Shown here: positions 34,059 to 44,600 of the stretch, in pieces | How positions within the stretch are numbered: the stretch's first letter is position 1 | Layout of the letters: the number at the start of each line of letters is the position of its first letter | DNA from: Bin80 sp964291275 | GTDB taxonomy: Bacteria; Bacteroidota; Rhodothermia; Rhodothermales; Bin80 | Length of the DNA: 64,000 nt | Direction: 5' to 3' | NCBI GenBank assembly: GCA_964291275.2 | Contig: OZ219799.1 | Coordinates: 2,046,001-2,110,000, forward strand | The notes under the pieces: model-generated | What the model was told of the DNA's origin: nothing | What the model saw: only the letters and a program-made list of their open reading frames with translations | The model's database searches: none | Made by a program: the position numbers and the translations under genes

Positions 34059-36617
34059 TGCCCATTACCCAAGTAATGGTGTAGTCTAACTATTGTGGGA
34101 GATCCGTGAGCGTTTTTTCTACCGCCGTGATTGTCTGGTCGGAGCGCCTCTTTACAGCGCACGCCTTGATGGTCCGCAGCATAGGGTGACGGAGCGTTTT
34201 CACGCTTGGGTTCACGGTACCGGTACGTCCGGGCCATAGCATTGGGGTAAGAGTCTCCCGTTTCGTGAGGGTATCACGAATCTGCACAGCAGCAGCAGCG
34301 GGCCTGGGTCTCCTCAATGTGCATCTGATAGCCCACCAAGGCCATAGCGAGTCGTTCGATTCCCCTCCACATGACCTGATGGCCCGGCGGTGGGGCACGA
34401 TTCCGGTTTTGATAGCCGCCCAACACCCCCACCAGCAACATGGCGTCCCGCAGCATCTTGGGTTCCGGCAGTCGTACCCGCTTGGCGTAGCCGGTCAAGA
34501 ATCCAAGTTCCAGTTCTGTGAAGAATACCGACGGATCCAGCTCCGGCATGGTTCGCCCCAACAGCGTCAGCACCATGAGACGCCAGGCAATCACACAGTA
34601 GATCGCCAATGCCCGTTCCAGTCTTAAGGCGCTCCGCAGCTGCATATGTTCCACTTTGCAGCCACTCTTGAGCACCCGGAAAAAGTCCTCAATCCGCCAA
34701 CGTTTCAGATAATACCCCAGCACCCGCTCCGCAGCCCGGGCCGAGGGCACCGCAAGACTGGTCAGCAGATACCATTCAATCGCCTTTTCACCCGCAGGCG
34801 GCGAGACTTCTTTGATATGCACCCCGGTGAGCGTCACCGGATCCGCATCCGCAACCAGTGGAGTCGCGGGCAGCGTAACCGGGCCATAGCGTACTTCGGC
34901 ATCGGCGACGCGATAGGCGCGTCCGGCCGTCTTCGACCGCACGGACCGGCGATGAATCTCAATCCTGATCGTCTTGGCAGCTTTGCCACCGGACATCGTC
35001 TCAAACAGCTTTTTGCCTTTTGCCAGACGCCGATTCTTAGATGCCCGCACCAGCAGATCAACCCGCTTGTGCTGCCGCTGCGCATCAAAGAGCGCAAAAC
35101 TGTCGCCCTCCCGATCCATCACGCAGAGGACCTTGATCTTGCGCGATAGCTCCTGCGCGGCTTCACAAATATCCGCATAACCATCCAGCCACCGCTGCGC
35201 CTTTGGCTTCAACGGTCCATCGGTCGGATCTTTGTAACTGCACCGCAACACGCCCAGTGGCAGACCATCGGTGGTGGTCGCCAGCGTGGTATGAATATGC
35301 AGTCCCCGCGATTTGGTCGTGGTCTGAGTCTGACCAATGACTTCCAAGTCCTCGCAGGCCAGACGCGACCCGTAATTGAGCCGACTGCCATCCTGGATGC
35401 ATAAGACCACCTTTTGGCTGCGCATACGCTCTATGGTACGCGCCCGATGCGGGGCCAACACGTTCTCCGGCGTCACCTCAGACGCCGGATCGCTCGCCAG
35501 CAGGCGATAATGCCCCTTGACCGCCGCCCGATCATAGCCCGTGTTCCCGGTAATCGCCGCGCCGATGGTATCGGCGAGCAGAGACGCACTCTTGACCAGC
35601 CGCGCCGAGCGCAGCGCGTTGCCCAGCGGCGCATCCCCAAACTCGGCATCGGCCCACTGTTCGCTATCCAACATCTCACCAGGTTGTCTGACCGGACGTA
35701 ATTCCACCGCAGGCACCCCCAGTTGCTGACGCCACCTGCGATTAAGTTCGTATACATACAACGCCTTCGGCGGCTCCAGAGTGTCATGGCGGAGGCCGCC
35801 AGCGGTTTGTCCAATGTACTGAAAATTGGTGGCCTTGAAGCAGGAACCCGACCATTCGGGATCCACATAGGTTTCAACGATCCACACCCGGTAGCCGTAA
35901 TGCTGCTGATAGTCCTCAGCCAGTCGCCTGAGCAGGCGACTGAGCACGTAGCTGGCCAGATGCTGGCATCGCTCCCGCATCAGGAATCGGCTCAGACACA
36001 CCACACGGTGCAGATGGGCCTGTCGCTGTGCGTCCGACCAGGCCATCCACTGCTCCCGGGCCGCCAGTCGCAGGGCGGCCGCCGAAAAACCGACCGCACC
36101 CACATAACCGTGTGCACTGTCAATCAGATACCGTACCTGGGCACCGCAAAATGTCGTCACTCCACGCGGATGCTCATGATGCAACAGCGTGTTCCAAATC
36201 TCACGCTGATCGGTGTCGGTCACCTTAACCAGCGTAAGACCCTCCACCTCGTTAACAACCTCAGGCAAACGTTCCGGGGCAGGCACCGGTTCGGCCAGCA
36301 GGCGGGGACCCGCCCCCGCCGCGTAATTGTTCGTCGGCGCAGGCAATGCTATCCGCCCACGGTCGGCCAGCTTTGACAACGCACGGGCGCAAGTGGACAC
36401 CTGCAACCGACCGCAGGCATCAACGAATGTGAAAAGTTCACACACGCGCCTTGCTATCGCCGCGCGCGTGGACAACGCGGCATCGCCCAACACCGCGGTG
36501 AGACGCGACTGCGATTCCGGAGCACTCAAGGTGCGCAAAACCTGACTCTGCGTGAACATGCCACCAATATATGGGGCACTGTTCAGAATGTCAAGTCAAA
36601 AAGTTGGGTAATGGGCA
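34059..36617 (-). mobile_element. IS4-family insertion sequence with DruA-domain transposase
   Basis: Complete element of 2559 bp. The ends are 14-bp perfect inverted repeats: TGCCCATTACCCAA at 34059-34072 and TTGGGTAATGGGCA at 36604-36617. The 10-bp target GGCCAAGCTC is duplicated at 34049-34058 and 36618-36627. One transposase gene fills most of it. Removing the element plus one target copy restores the reading frame of the host gene exactly. Intact ends, duplication and open frame argue for a recent insertion. Confidence 0.93.
34274..36559 (-). CDS. IS4-family (Tn5-like) transposase with N-terminal DUF4338/DruA domain
   Basis: 761 residues, much longer than a normal IS4 transposase. Residues about 1-290 match DUF4338, the family of the Druantia defence protein DruA: VTTFCGAQVRYLIDSAHGYV, GFSAAALRLAAREQWMAWSD, NLxxVV-like HRVVCLSRFLM, LASYVLSRLLRRLAEDY and WIVETYVDPEWSGSCFKATN. 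Next is a Tn5-type DNA-binding segment (AEFGDAPLGNALRSARLVK, LAPHRARTIERM). The DDE core has CIQDGSRL (Asp about 388), VLCVMDREGDS (Asp about 480) and YLKRWRIEDFFRVLKSG (Glu about 622) with the IS4 YREK pattern. All catalytic residues are present, so it should be active. Confidence 0.88.
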   Translation of the reverse strand: MFTQSQVLRTLSAPESQSRLTAVLGDAALSTRAAIARRVCELFTFVDACGRLQVSTCARALSKLADRGRIALPAPTNNYAAGAGPRLLAEPVPAPERLPEVVNEVEGLTLVKVTDTDQREIWNTLLHHEHPRGVTTFCGAQVRYLIDSAHGYVGAVGFSAAALRLAAREQWMAWSDAQRQAHLHRVVCLSRFLMRERCQHLASYVLSRLLRRLAEDYQQHYGYRVWIVETYVDPEWSGSCFKATNFQYIGQTAGGLRHDTLEPPKALYVYELNRRWRQQLGVPAVELRPVRQPGEMLDSEQWADAEFGDAPLGNALRSARLVKSASLLADTIGAAITGNTGYDRAAVKGHYRLLASDPASEVTPENVLAPHRARTIERMRSQKVVLCIQDGSRLNYGSRLACEDLEVIGQTQTTTKSRGLHIHTTLATTTDGLPLGVLRCSYKDPTDGPLKPKAQRWLDGYADICEAAQELSRKIKVLCVMDREGDSFALFDAQRQHKRVDLLVRASKNRRLAKGKKLFETMSGGKAAKTIRIEIHRRSVRSKTAGRAYRVADAEVRYGPVTLPATPLVADADPVTLTGVHIKEVSPPAGEKAIEWYLLTSLAVPSARAAERVLGYYLKRWRIEDFFRVLKSGCKVEHMQLRSALRLERALAIYCVIAWRLMVLTLLGRTMPELDPSVFFTELELGFLTGYAKRVRLPEPKMLRDAMLLVGVLGGYQNRNRAPPPGHQVMWRGIERLAMALVGYQMHIEETQARCCCCADS

Positions 36618-37514
36618 GGCCAAGCTCAGTGCCTCTCTTCCTTGACCCTGAGCAAGAGAAGGATGTAGGTGACGCAGCGTTCTGTCGATGGCCAACTCAA
36701 GTGATGGGGCCTCAGCAATTGTTCTGTGTGAAATGATTATTCCACTCCCCCCGTTCTCGATATGGGATCGGAGGCGTTTATAACACGCTACGCTCTTGCC
36801 GAGACCTGGCTCAGCAACAATAAAAACAACGTCACTGCCGACAGCATCTTCCAGTCTTCGGTCGAGTTGGCGGTCAATCCACGATGTGCTATCGTCTTGC
36901 AGATTGCTGAATGACAAGCTGCGTCCCGAAAGACTGCACAGTAGTTCTCCCGACAAACGTTCTTGGTCGATTCCCAAGAATCTCTGGCGAATCCATTGCC
37001 CCGTAGCGTCATAGTCGAGAAAATGCGCAAGACGTGACCCTGACCAAATGCGTACCTCAAGTCCTGCCTTTGCTCCAAGTGAGTTCACTCGGCAGACGAG
37101 TTCCGCGTCCGGGTCCTTGTTGGTCGTGAGAATGAGCGTTGCACGAAGATTGGGGATCTGCTGCTTTTGCTTTTCGAATAACCGGGTTGCTTTAACGAGA
37201 TCTCCAGGGGGTGTACTTGGTTTGCCTCCTGTACTTGGCCCGGCGTTGGCGAAACCATGCAACCATTTCTTTTTAAGGGCCGTACGACCGCAAGTTGTAT
37301 GATGCATCACAATCATGTGCCGCGGATTTGCGCCTTCCACGAAGGCAATGCCATCTTCCGGGGCCGGGACCGTACGGCCATCCAGATTCACCCCAGTATG
37401 AATGAGTCCACCGCATTGAGAATCCGCCGCGCGCAATACAGCGGTCGCAAGGCGCTCAAACATGCCTGGATCTGACATTGCTGCTATGCAGCGCTCGGTT
37501 GCTCCTTGCTCCAT
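36618..37514 (-). pseudogene. Split defence-type NTPase gene, N-terminal fragment with nuclease-like domain
   Basis: First piece, 299 residues up to the insertion. The N-terminal domain has GGLIHTGVNLDGRTV, PEDGIAFVEGANPRHMIVMH followed by HTTCGRTALKKKWLHG, then ATLILTTNKDPDAELV and VRIWSGSRLAHFLDYD. I read it as a restriction-nuclease-like (PD-(D/E)XK type) effector domain, though the exact catalytic set is uncertain. The P-loop VAEPGLGKSVACYK follows near residue 240. The frame then runs into the IS4 element. Start ATG 37514 has weak ribosome-binding context; a second ATG lies 36 bases in. Nuclease-like + NTPase + helical tail is the plan of antiviral STAND (Avs-like) proteins. Confidence 0.65.
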
Positions 37515-37715
37515 AAAATACGGTTACTTAATTCCAGTCACCGACCGAGTACTCGGATCATCTTGGACGCACTCTTGGGTCCCATCTTATTCAAGATCCT
37601 ACCTCCCTTCTACTGGTCGTACCGATCAGCAAGTAGTATGCCTATATCGGCTTCCTTGACCAAGTCTATATCCATTAAGGGAACCCCCAAGTTCGCATGA
37701 TTTGCCACCACCTAG

Positions 37716-39798
37716 CCTGAATTCCCGCGTTCATTTTCTCATGTGAGGATTATGGTCGTTTAGAGAACTGTACTCGTAGGGTTTTGTTGTCAAGCCAGGG
37801 GATTTTCTGGTGTAATTCGGGGTATCCGGCAGCGACCAGGTAGTTATCTTTGGCGCGTGCACGCAACTGGACGAGGATTTCATTCTGGGTAATGGTGACC
37901 TTTCCGGTGTGTCGCATCAGGTCACGGTAGAGGGTCCGCGCCTCGGCTTTTTCATAGCCTTGTCCGACGCGCACGCCCATGAGTCGATAGAGTACGCTGG
38001 CCATAACGGTCAACTGCACATCAACGTTGATGCGCATAGGAACGGCCGAGCTCAACGCATCCATGTGAAAGAAGTCAATGGCATCGCTGATGACATTTTC
38101 GATGACCATACGCCGGGCATACCGGTCAATCAGCTGCCGGGGCGTACGTTTCATCTGATTGGTAATCAAAACCGTTGGCTTGTCATGTCCTAAGTTTTTG
38201 ACAAGCAGTTGCCGAATGGGCTTGGGATAAGCACGCAGTTTGACGGTTTCATCCACGACGCTTGGGGTCCGATACGCGCGCCCAATGTTGGAGAGTCGGA
38301 CCTTCTTCCAGGCCGACTTATCCAGGGAATGAATGCGCCGGATCAAGGAAGCGTGGCGGCGGCGCAGCGTGATAAAGTCAATGCCGAGCGCATCCAGTTC
38401 TGCCAAGTTGGCATAGACCGTAAACCGACTGTCAAAGACCAGTTCACCGGGGAGCTTCCCCGTTCGGGCTTTCCAATCTCTGACAAACTCCAGAATGGCA
38501 TCATTCTGGGTTTCTTTTCGGATCGTCGAATCCGCGTAACAGAAGACATGTGCTTCGGCATCGCGGGCCAACAGGGTCAGGATCCCGCGTTGGCGTCGAC
38601 TTCGCTTGGAGACAAAGTGTTTCTGCAAAAGGGCCTGATGCCCATGATAGGGGATGGTATGGAAATCCAGGTCCACGGAGGCGCCCGTACCCCCCACATT
38701 GGCCAGCTGTGCAGCAGCATGATACCACCGGTGCATCAAGGGTCCCGAAAAGGTCGAATCCACCTGGATGGAGTACTCCGTCAGGGTCGTGCGTTTGGGG
38801 ATGACATTGAGACCGGTAAACAATGCGAGGCCCTGATCCAACGTTTCGGCCATGACCTGGGAGGGCCGTCCGATCCCGGCGAGCTTCAGGGCCAGGAGCG
38901 AACGAACCGCACAACCGGCCGGGATCATACGGGTACCCGGCATCTTGACGTGATCCAGAATTTCGTCAAGACCTATTCGCGCTAGATCAAAGGCGAATAA
39001 AAACAATCCTGCAAAATCAGTCGAAAAGGACCGCGGACTGAGATCAAGCTTTTTGCGGTTTGCGTTGAGGGTTCGCGGAGCAGGCCGCTGGGCGGATCGG
39101 CGGGGCAGGCGCTTGATGTTTTCCTGGTTGAAGATCTTATGGATGTAGCCTACACTGGCCGGCATGTTTTCCTTTTTCAGTGCCTCCTGAATTTGATAGA
39201 GGGTTAAGCCCTGTTGTTTTCGGAGGGCAAGAATCCGGGCACGTTTGGGATCAGTCGGCTTAGCGCGGGGTTCGGATTTTTTTAATTGGGGCCAAAAGAA
39301 GTCTGCGGAGGGATTTTTATTGAAGCGTGTGAGGAGGTTACGGAAGGAGCCGGGGGCATAGCCACCGCGCTCGGCGGCTTCTTCAATCGTGCATCCTTCG
39401 TGGAGGTAGGCTCGGAGGGCTTCATACTGACGCATGGGGAGGCCATCGGGCAGCGCAAAGAAATCGGAGCGTCGGTTCATTGTATATCGTGAACTATGAA
39501 ATAATAGCCAATATAATAACAATAAAATTATAAAACAAACGACGAACTAGAATACATTAAAAGACCCAGTAAAATCAACGAAATAGCGGACGAAATGCCC
39601 AATTCAGAGGCTATGAGCAGGGATTGAGCTGGGACAGCTCGGCGGCAACACCAGAACAGGATATGATGTTATAATATTGGAATACTGTTCGTAAGTTCAC
39701 GTAAAATATGAATATAGGTGTAAAAAAGCCATTTTCAGGCCTTATTCATAGGATTTTCCGTGAAAACACGCTTGGCTAAAATTCCCCGGGAATTCAGG
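37716..39798 (-). mobile_element. DDE insertion sequence with CTAG-flanked ends
   Basis: A 16-bp perfect inverted repeat CTAGCCTGAATTCCCG (37712-37727) and CGGGAATTCAGGCTAG (39787-39802) brackets one transposase gene. Because CTAG is palindromic, the outer four bases are best read as a 4-bp target duplication, making the element 37716-39798. About 300 A/T-rich bases lie between the transposase start and the right end. Family not assigned. Confidence 0.75.
37750..39480 (-). CDS. DDE transposase, unclassified large type
   Basis: 576-residue transposase. N-terminal helix-turn-helix region: RQYEALRAYLHEGCTIEEAA, GGYAPGSFRNLLTRF, then a second one in ALRKQQGLTLYQIQEALKKE. The catalytic core is GASVDLDFHTIPYHG (Asp about 270), GELVFDSRFTVYANL (Asp about 349) and RMVIENVISDAIDFFHMDAL (Glu about 460). 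ATG 39480 (MNRRSDFFALPD) is preferred over one 42 bases upstream because the family begins with this segment. Frame intact, so the element may be active. Confidence 0.8.
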   Translation of the reverse strand: MNRRSDFFALPDGLPMRQYEALRAYLHEGCTIEEAAERGGYAPGSFRNLLTRFNKNPSADFFWPQLKKSEPRAKPTDPKRARILALRKQQGLTLYQIQEALKKENMPASVGYIHKIFNQENIKRLPRRSAQRPAPRTLNANRKKLDLSPRSFSTDFAGLFLFAFDLARIGLDEILDHVKMPGTRMIPAGCAVRSLLALKLAGIGRPSQVMAETLDQGLALFTGLNVIPKRTTLTEYSIQVDSTFSGPLMHRWYHAAAQLANVGGTGASVDLDFHTIPYHGHQALLQKHFVSKRSRRQRGILTLLARDAEAHVFCYADSTIRKETQNDAILEFVRDWKARTGKLPGELVFDSRFTVYANLAELDALGIDFITLRRRHASLIRRIHSLDKSAWKKVRLSNIGRAYRTPSVVDETVKLRAYPKPIRQLLVKNLGHDKPTVLITNQMKRTPRQLIDRYARRMVIENVISDAIDFFHMDALSSAVPMRINVDVQLTVMASVLYRLMGVRVGQGYEKAEARTLYRDLMRHTGKVTITQNEILVQLRARAKDNYLVAAGYPELHQKIPWLDNKTLRVQFSKRP

Positions 39799-39959
39799 CT
39801 AGCATGGACTAAATACAAGGCTGTTGCCGAACGTTGTCATTCGTCAGATAAAAGCTGTGGTTGCCACAACCTAGTACGACATCCTTTGTTTCCCATCTTT
39901 GACGTTCACCCCTCCCAACCCACATTACTCTTCAGACATCACTTATGAAGTTATTAATT

Positions 39960-41365
39960 GGGGCTTCCGCTTTTTAAGTGGGTTTGATGTCAGAATTAGG
40001 CTGAACAAGTAAGTGCTGGAATAGATTCGGGATTGATTTCGTTGTTATCTTAGCTGCGTTTTTGTGACGAAAATCAATCACAATCATTTACCAACGATGG
40101 AACAACGTATACAAGACATAAATCATCTTTTAGGGATTGAATCTCCTTGGGAGATTTCGGAGATCAAGCAAGACAAGACGGCTTTTACGGCTGAGATTCA
40201 TGTAATCTGTTCAAAGGGTTCGGTATTGCACTGTCCAGAGTGTGGGGAAGTTTGTCCTGGATACGACCATCGTCTTCGGAAATGGCGCCACACGGATATC
40301 TGCGAGTATCGGACGAGCGTGGTTGCGAAAGTTCCCCGTGTGGCCTGTTCGGAGCATGGGATCAAGACCGTTTCGGTCCCTTGGGCGGATGCGCGGATGC
40401 GTTTTACAATGGCTTTTGAAAGAAAGGTAATTGACTGGTTGCAGGATACAACCAGTATTTCAACGGTGGCCACCAGGCTGGGCGTCAGTTGGACGATGAT
40501 CGCCAACATCATGGCGCGTGCGGTAAAGCGCGGACTCGCCCGTAGAGAGCCGCAACCGGTTCCCCATATATGTGTGGACGAGACCTCGTACAAAAAGGGC
40601 CATAAGTATATCACGGTGGTTTCGGATTCCCAAACGGGCACGGTGCTGTTTGTCAAGGAAAAGCGCACCCATACGAGTCTGGATGCCTATTATGAGGACT
40701 GTTCGGCTGCGCAACTGGAAGCGATTGAGAGTGTGAGCATGGATATGTGGCCCGCCTACATCAAGTCCACGAAAAAACATGTTCCAGATGCAGAATCCAA
40801 GATTTCATTTGATCGTTTTCATGTGATGAAAAAGATTGTAGAGGCGGTGGATAAAGTTCGTCGGCAGGAGAACCGGGAATTGCGGAAAGCGGGCATTGAG
40901 GATCTCACCGGAACCAAGTACGACTGGCTCACCAATCGGGAGAATATGTCTGCCCGACAAAAGAAACGATTCCAGCAATTAAAGCACAGTTCGCTGAAAA
41001 CGGCGCGTGCATGGGCCATCAAGGAACTGTCCCAGAAATTGTGGCACTATGTCAGTCGTACTTGGGCCCTCAAGGGCTGGAAGCGCTGGTTATCCTGGGC
41101 CATGCGTTGTCGACTTGAACCCATGAAAAAAGCTGCTAAGACGGTTAAGAATCATCTATGGGGAATCATAAATGCGATCGTTCTAAAAGTTAGTAATGGC
41201 CCAGCTGAAAGCATAAATAGCCGCATCAAAACCGTCAAAGTTCGTGCGCGTGGATTCCGAAACACACAGCGGTTTGCCCATGCAATTTACTTCTATCTCG
41301 GAGGACTGGATCTGTACCCCGAAGGCCTCCAAAAACAGGCGCCCCACTCATAAAAGTGAAGAGCC
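39960..41365 (+). mobile_element. ISL3-family insertion sequence
   Basis: Element of 1406 bp. Left end GGGGCTTCCGCTTTTTAAG and right end (reverse complement) GGCTCTTCACTTTTATGAG match at 16 of 23 positions over the extended repeat, typical of imperfect ISL3 ends. The 8-bp target TATTAATT is duplicated at 39952-39959 and 41366-41373. One transposase gene inside. Confidence 0.9.
40097..41353 (+). CDS. ISL3-family transposase
   Basis: About 418 residues. An N-terminal zinc finger (LHCPECGEVCPGYDHR ... VACSEHG) is followed by a helix-turn-helix (ISTVATRLGVSWTMIANIM). The DDE core is PHICVDETSYKKGHKY (Asp), IESVSMDMWPAYI (Asp) and NGPAESINSRIKTVK (Glu). The ATG at 40097 is chosen; a GTG 33 bases upstream is also in frame. 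No stops or frameshifts, and both element ends are present, so probably functional. Confidence 0.9.
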   Translation: MEQRIQDINHLLGIESPWEISEIKQDKTAFTAEIHVICSKGSVLHCPECGEVCPGYDHRLRKWRHTDICEYRTSVVAKVPRVACSEHGIKTVSVPWADARMRFTMAFERKVIDWLQDTTSISTVATRLGVSWTMIANIMARAVKRGLARREPQPVPHICVDETSYKKGHKYITVVSDSQTGTVLFVKEKRTHTSLDAYYEDCSAAQLEAIESVSMDMWPAYIKSTKKHVPDAESKISFDRFHVMKKIVEAVDKVRRQENRELRKAGIEDLTGTKYDWLTNRENMSARQKKRFQQLKHSSLKTARAWAIKELSQKLWHYVSRTWALKGWKRWLSWAMRCRLEPMKKAAKTVKNHLWGIINAIVLKVSNGPAESINSRIKTVKVRARGFRNTQRFAHAIYFYLGGLDLYPEGLQKQAPHS

Positions 41366-41623
41366 TATTAATTAATGGTTGTCAGGCGACGATTAGAATT
41401 TAATTGGAGGTTTTGGCGAGTCCTGGGTTTTAGTAGTGTACTGATATTGTTTGATTGATCGTATCGTTTCAGTGCCCGGATCAAGGCTTCCCATTGCCGG
41501 TCTTGCGGCTTGACTCAGGGGTCGTTAGACGATGGCGGGGGCTACGGCAACTCATTTGAAGTCGCCGTCCTCGGGAGTGGGCTCAACCGTGCGCGGCCGG
41601 AATAGGAAAATCTTCACTGTCCC

Positions 41624-44600
41624 CTACAATGCCGCATCCGACTCGGGTAGGAATGCGCTGGGCCAGCCGCCGTTGATTTCGATGACTGCATCGATCTCGG
41701 CCATGATGCGGATGGTCTCGTTCAGGGCAACGACAATCTTCTGGTAGTGAGCGATGTCCTTGTCTGATAGCATGCAGCCCTTCCGCTCCTTAAGCCATTT
41801 GTGGCAGACTTTGTAGCCTCCAATTTGGAAGTCCCAGACCTTCTTGGGCACACCACGAAAGCCTATGGTGCCTGGCTTCGTGGCGCGGTGACCGTCGCGT
41901 GCACTGGTTTTGCTGGCGTCTAGCCAGACGGTACCGTCCGACCAGACGGCGGGGTCGACTTTGGGGTTCCGAGGACCAGTGTAGGTGGTGATGGGTTTAC
42001 TGAGCTTCGGGGATTCGAGCAAGTGGAGGACTAGCAGGTCGTGGCCCGCCACTGCCAGCTGTCGGAAGATGTCAACATTCCTAGGCAGCGGCACTCGGGG
42101 GAAATCGACCTTAAGCTTGGTCTCATAGCGGATGCGGTAGCCGGGGCTGTGAAACACCGTGTAGATGTAGGCGAGGATGTCTTCGGGACCAAAGGTCTGC
42201 TGGAGATCGCCGCAGCCGTCGCTGACGAATCCGAGTTCGGTGGCGGTTGCAATCTGATCTACGAACCTCGCGTCTAGGTTTGGCGTACGACCGTCCCTTC
42301 CTTTGGGCCACTGGCTGAACAGCGATGCGTTGATCTTGCCGACGCCGGGATAGAGATAGAGCGGACCGAAACTCATGATTCCCTTGTTACTGTAGAAGGC
42401 TCGGGCGTCTACCGGATACCGACTTGCGCCAAAGTGGGTGTATGGATCGCCCATTGCGACCTGCCGCATGAAGATTAGGCCAACATTCTCCCCCGCGCGC
42501 ATGTGCCCCATGACTCTAGCACGCGGGCGACACAGAAAGCCCCTCGACTTGCCGGTGTAGTAGGTGAAGCGGATGTCAAAAGGCCGATAGAGGATTGGCC
42601 CGACATTGCTCTTGGACAGTCCACCGCGACGAAGATCATCCTGCGCCCACCCCACTCTCCAATCATGCACGTCCTTCCTGAGTCGGTACTTCTTGCGAAT
42701 GTCTTCGGTATCACTTCGCACCATGTCAGAGACCACATTCCAAATATCTTTCGCCGACCATCGCACTGTCAGGGTATCTCTTGCAGTCACGATTCCCACG
42801 GAATTCACGGGAAAGATCTCTGCAATCGAAGGCCATTCCTCGTATTCCTTAGTTTCAGCACCATCTGAAGTCTTGAACAGATAGAACTTCTTGCAAGGAA
42901 CGACATCGATCCACTCGGAATTGGCCGCATGGTGACCAAGCAGCCAATCGTATTTTTCTGCCCTTGGTCCCCAGTGGTCCGCATGGCGCACAAGGGTGGA
43001 TGACACTTCGTCACTGTTGGGGAACTTCTTGATAAACAAACCTATGGCAACGCCCTGTTGGATGTCGAATACATTATCGTTCCTGCTGCCGTCAGGCGTC
43101 ACCTCCTTTTTCTTCAAGTTGCCGTGCAGGTCGACTAGGAAGAGCTGATCGAACGTCATCAGCAGCGCCCATCGCATCCCGCGGAAGGTCAGACTATCGA
43201 TATAGCTGTGGTTTGTGATGAAGCCATGAACGCCGAGGCCAGCCTGCTCAAGTAGCCAGTGGGACAGTCGCGTGAAACGGACGTATAGATCGTTCAGCCA
43301 CTTTGTATTCCGTTCGTTCAAAGAGCAACCTTCTATCTCGAAGTAGCTCAACGTTTTTCGGTCATTCTGTATATCCCGACCGCGCATGAGTGCAGCGATC
43401 CAGTCGCCGCCGCGTCCTGCTTCACCAAAGTACGGCGGATTTCCGATCACCACCGTGAAACGTTGTTTTCGCTTGATCTCGTTAACCGCCCTGGCCTCGT
43501 CTGCCAGAGCGGGCAGGAAGTCGAATGTGAGCTGCTCGTTCCCTGCCGGCTCCAATGCATTCGTGAGGTACACCCTTGCCCGCTCGTCGCTTTCGAAACG
43601 GTAGCCAGTTTCGAAGAGCTTGAGCCCGATCTTGAGGTGCGCGATGGCATACGGTGCCATCATCAGTTCGTAGCCGTGCAGGCGAGGCAGAAGGCATTTC
43701 GGTACATACTCGTTCCAGAGTGTCTGAATCTTTGTTTCACTATGGCCCTGCGACTCCCATTTCGCAGCCATCGTGTTATGAATGAGATCAATGACCTCAA
43801 CAAGGAAGGTACCGGTGCCGGTGGCTGGATCAAGGATCTGAACAAATGCGTGGGTGGGCGATATCCCTTCCGGGACTTTTAGATCCTCGTAGCGCTTCGC
43901 CATCTCGCCCCAGGTGGTGACGTCGGCGAAGCCGTCGGTTAGGCCGAATTCGCTCCGCAAAAGCTCGTCTACCGAATGTACGATGTAAGAGACCACCGGA
44001 CGTGGCGTGTAGAAGACGCCCCGTTTCACCTTCTCCTCCTTATCATAGGCAGTGAGGAAGTGCTCGTAGAAATGGATGACCGGGTCTTCTTTGGGGTTGC
44101 GGTTACCGAAATCGCGGATTACCGCCTCCATGTTGGCCTGATCTAGCATTTCCACAACCTCGGAGATACCCAGCTCATCGAAGTCGATACCTAGCCCATC
44201 TACTTGGAGGCAGGTCTGCATCAGTTTCCGCAGGAACGGGTTTGTCCGCATTTGGGCGGCGAAATCGTCGGTGCGCCGTTCTGGGTTACTGATTCGGGTC
44301 GAGAGCAAGCCATAGGCGATGGTCTGAGCGTACATGTCGGCGAAGCGAGCTTCGTCGAGGTCGTGGATGAGGGCGGTCTTGAATGCCTTCATAAGCTTGG
44401 TGACCGGCCCGTATTTGGTCTCGATGGCTAGCGCTGTCTGGATGCGGTCGCGGATTGCTAGGGCCAACTCAGCTAGGCTTTTGGAGAGCTGTTTCGAGGT
44501 GCAGATGACTTCTCGGTGGCCCAGCGTGAAGGCAGAACGCCAGCGCTCACGCCAGGCATCGGGGTCGTCCTCATCGTCGGGCCAGGTGAGGTGGTCCGTC

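Noticed and set aside
37610..37711. Minus-strand 33-codon open stretch (MDIDLVKEADIGILLADRYD) upstream of the split NTPase gene
   Set aside because: It looked like the end of a gene cut by the neighbouring IS, but joining across the CTAG target gives an in-frame stop and no continuation on the far side.
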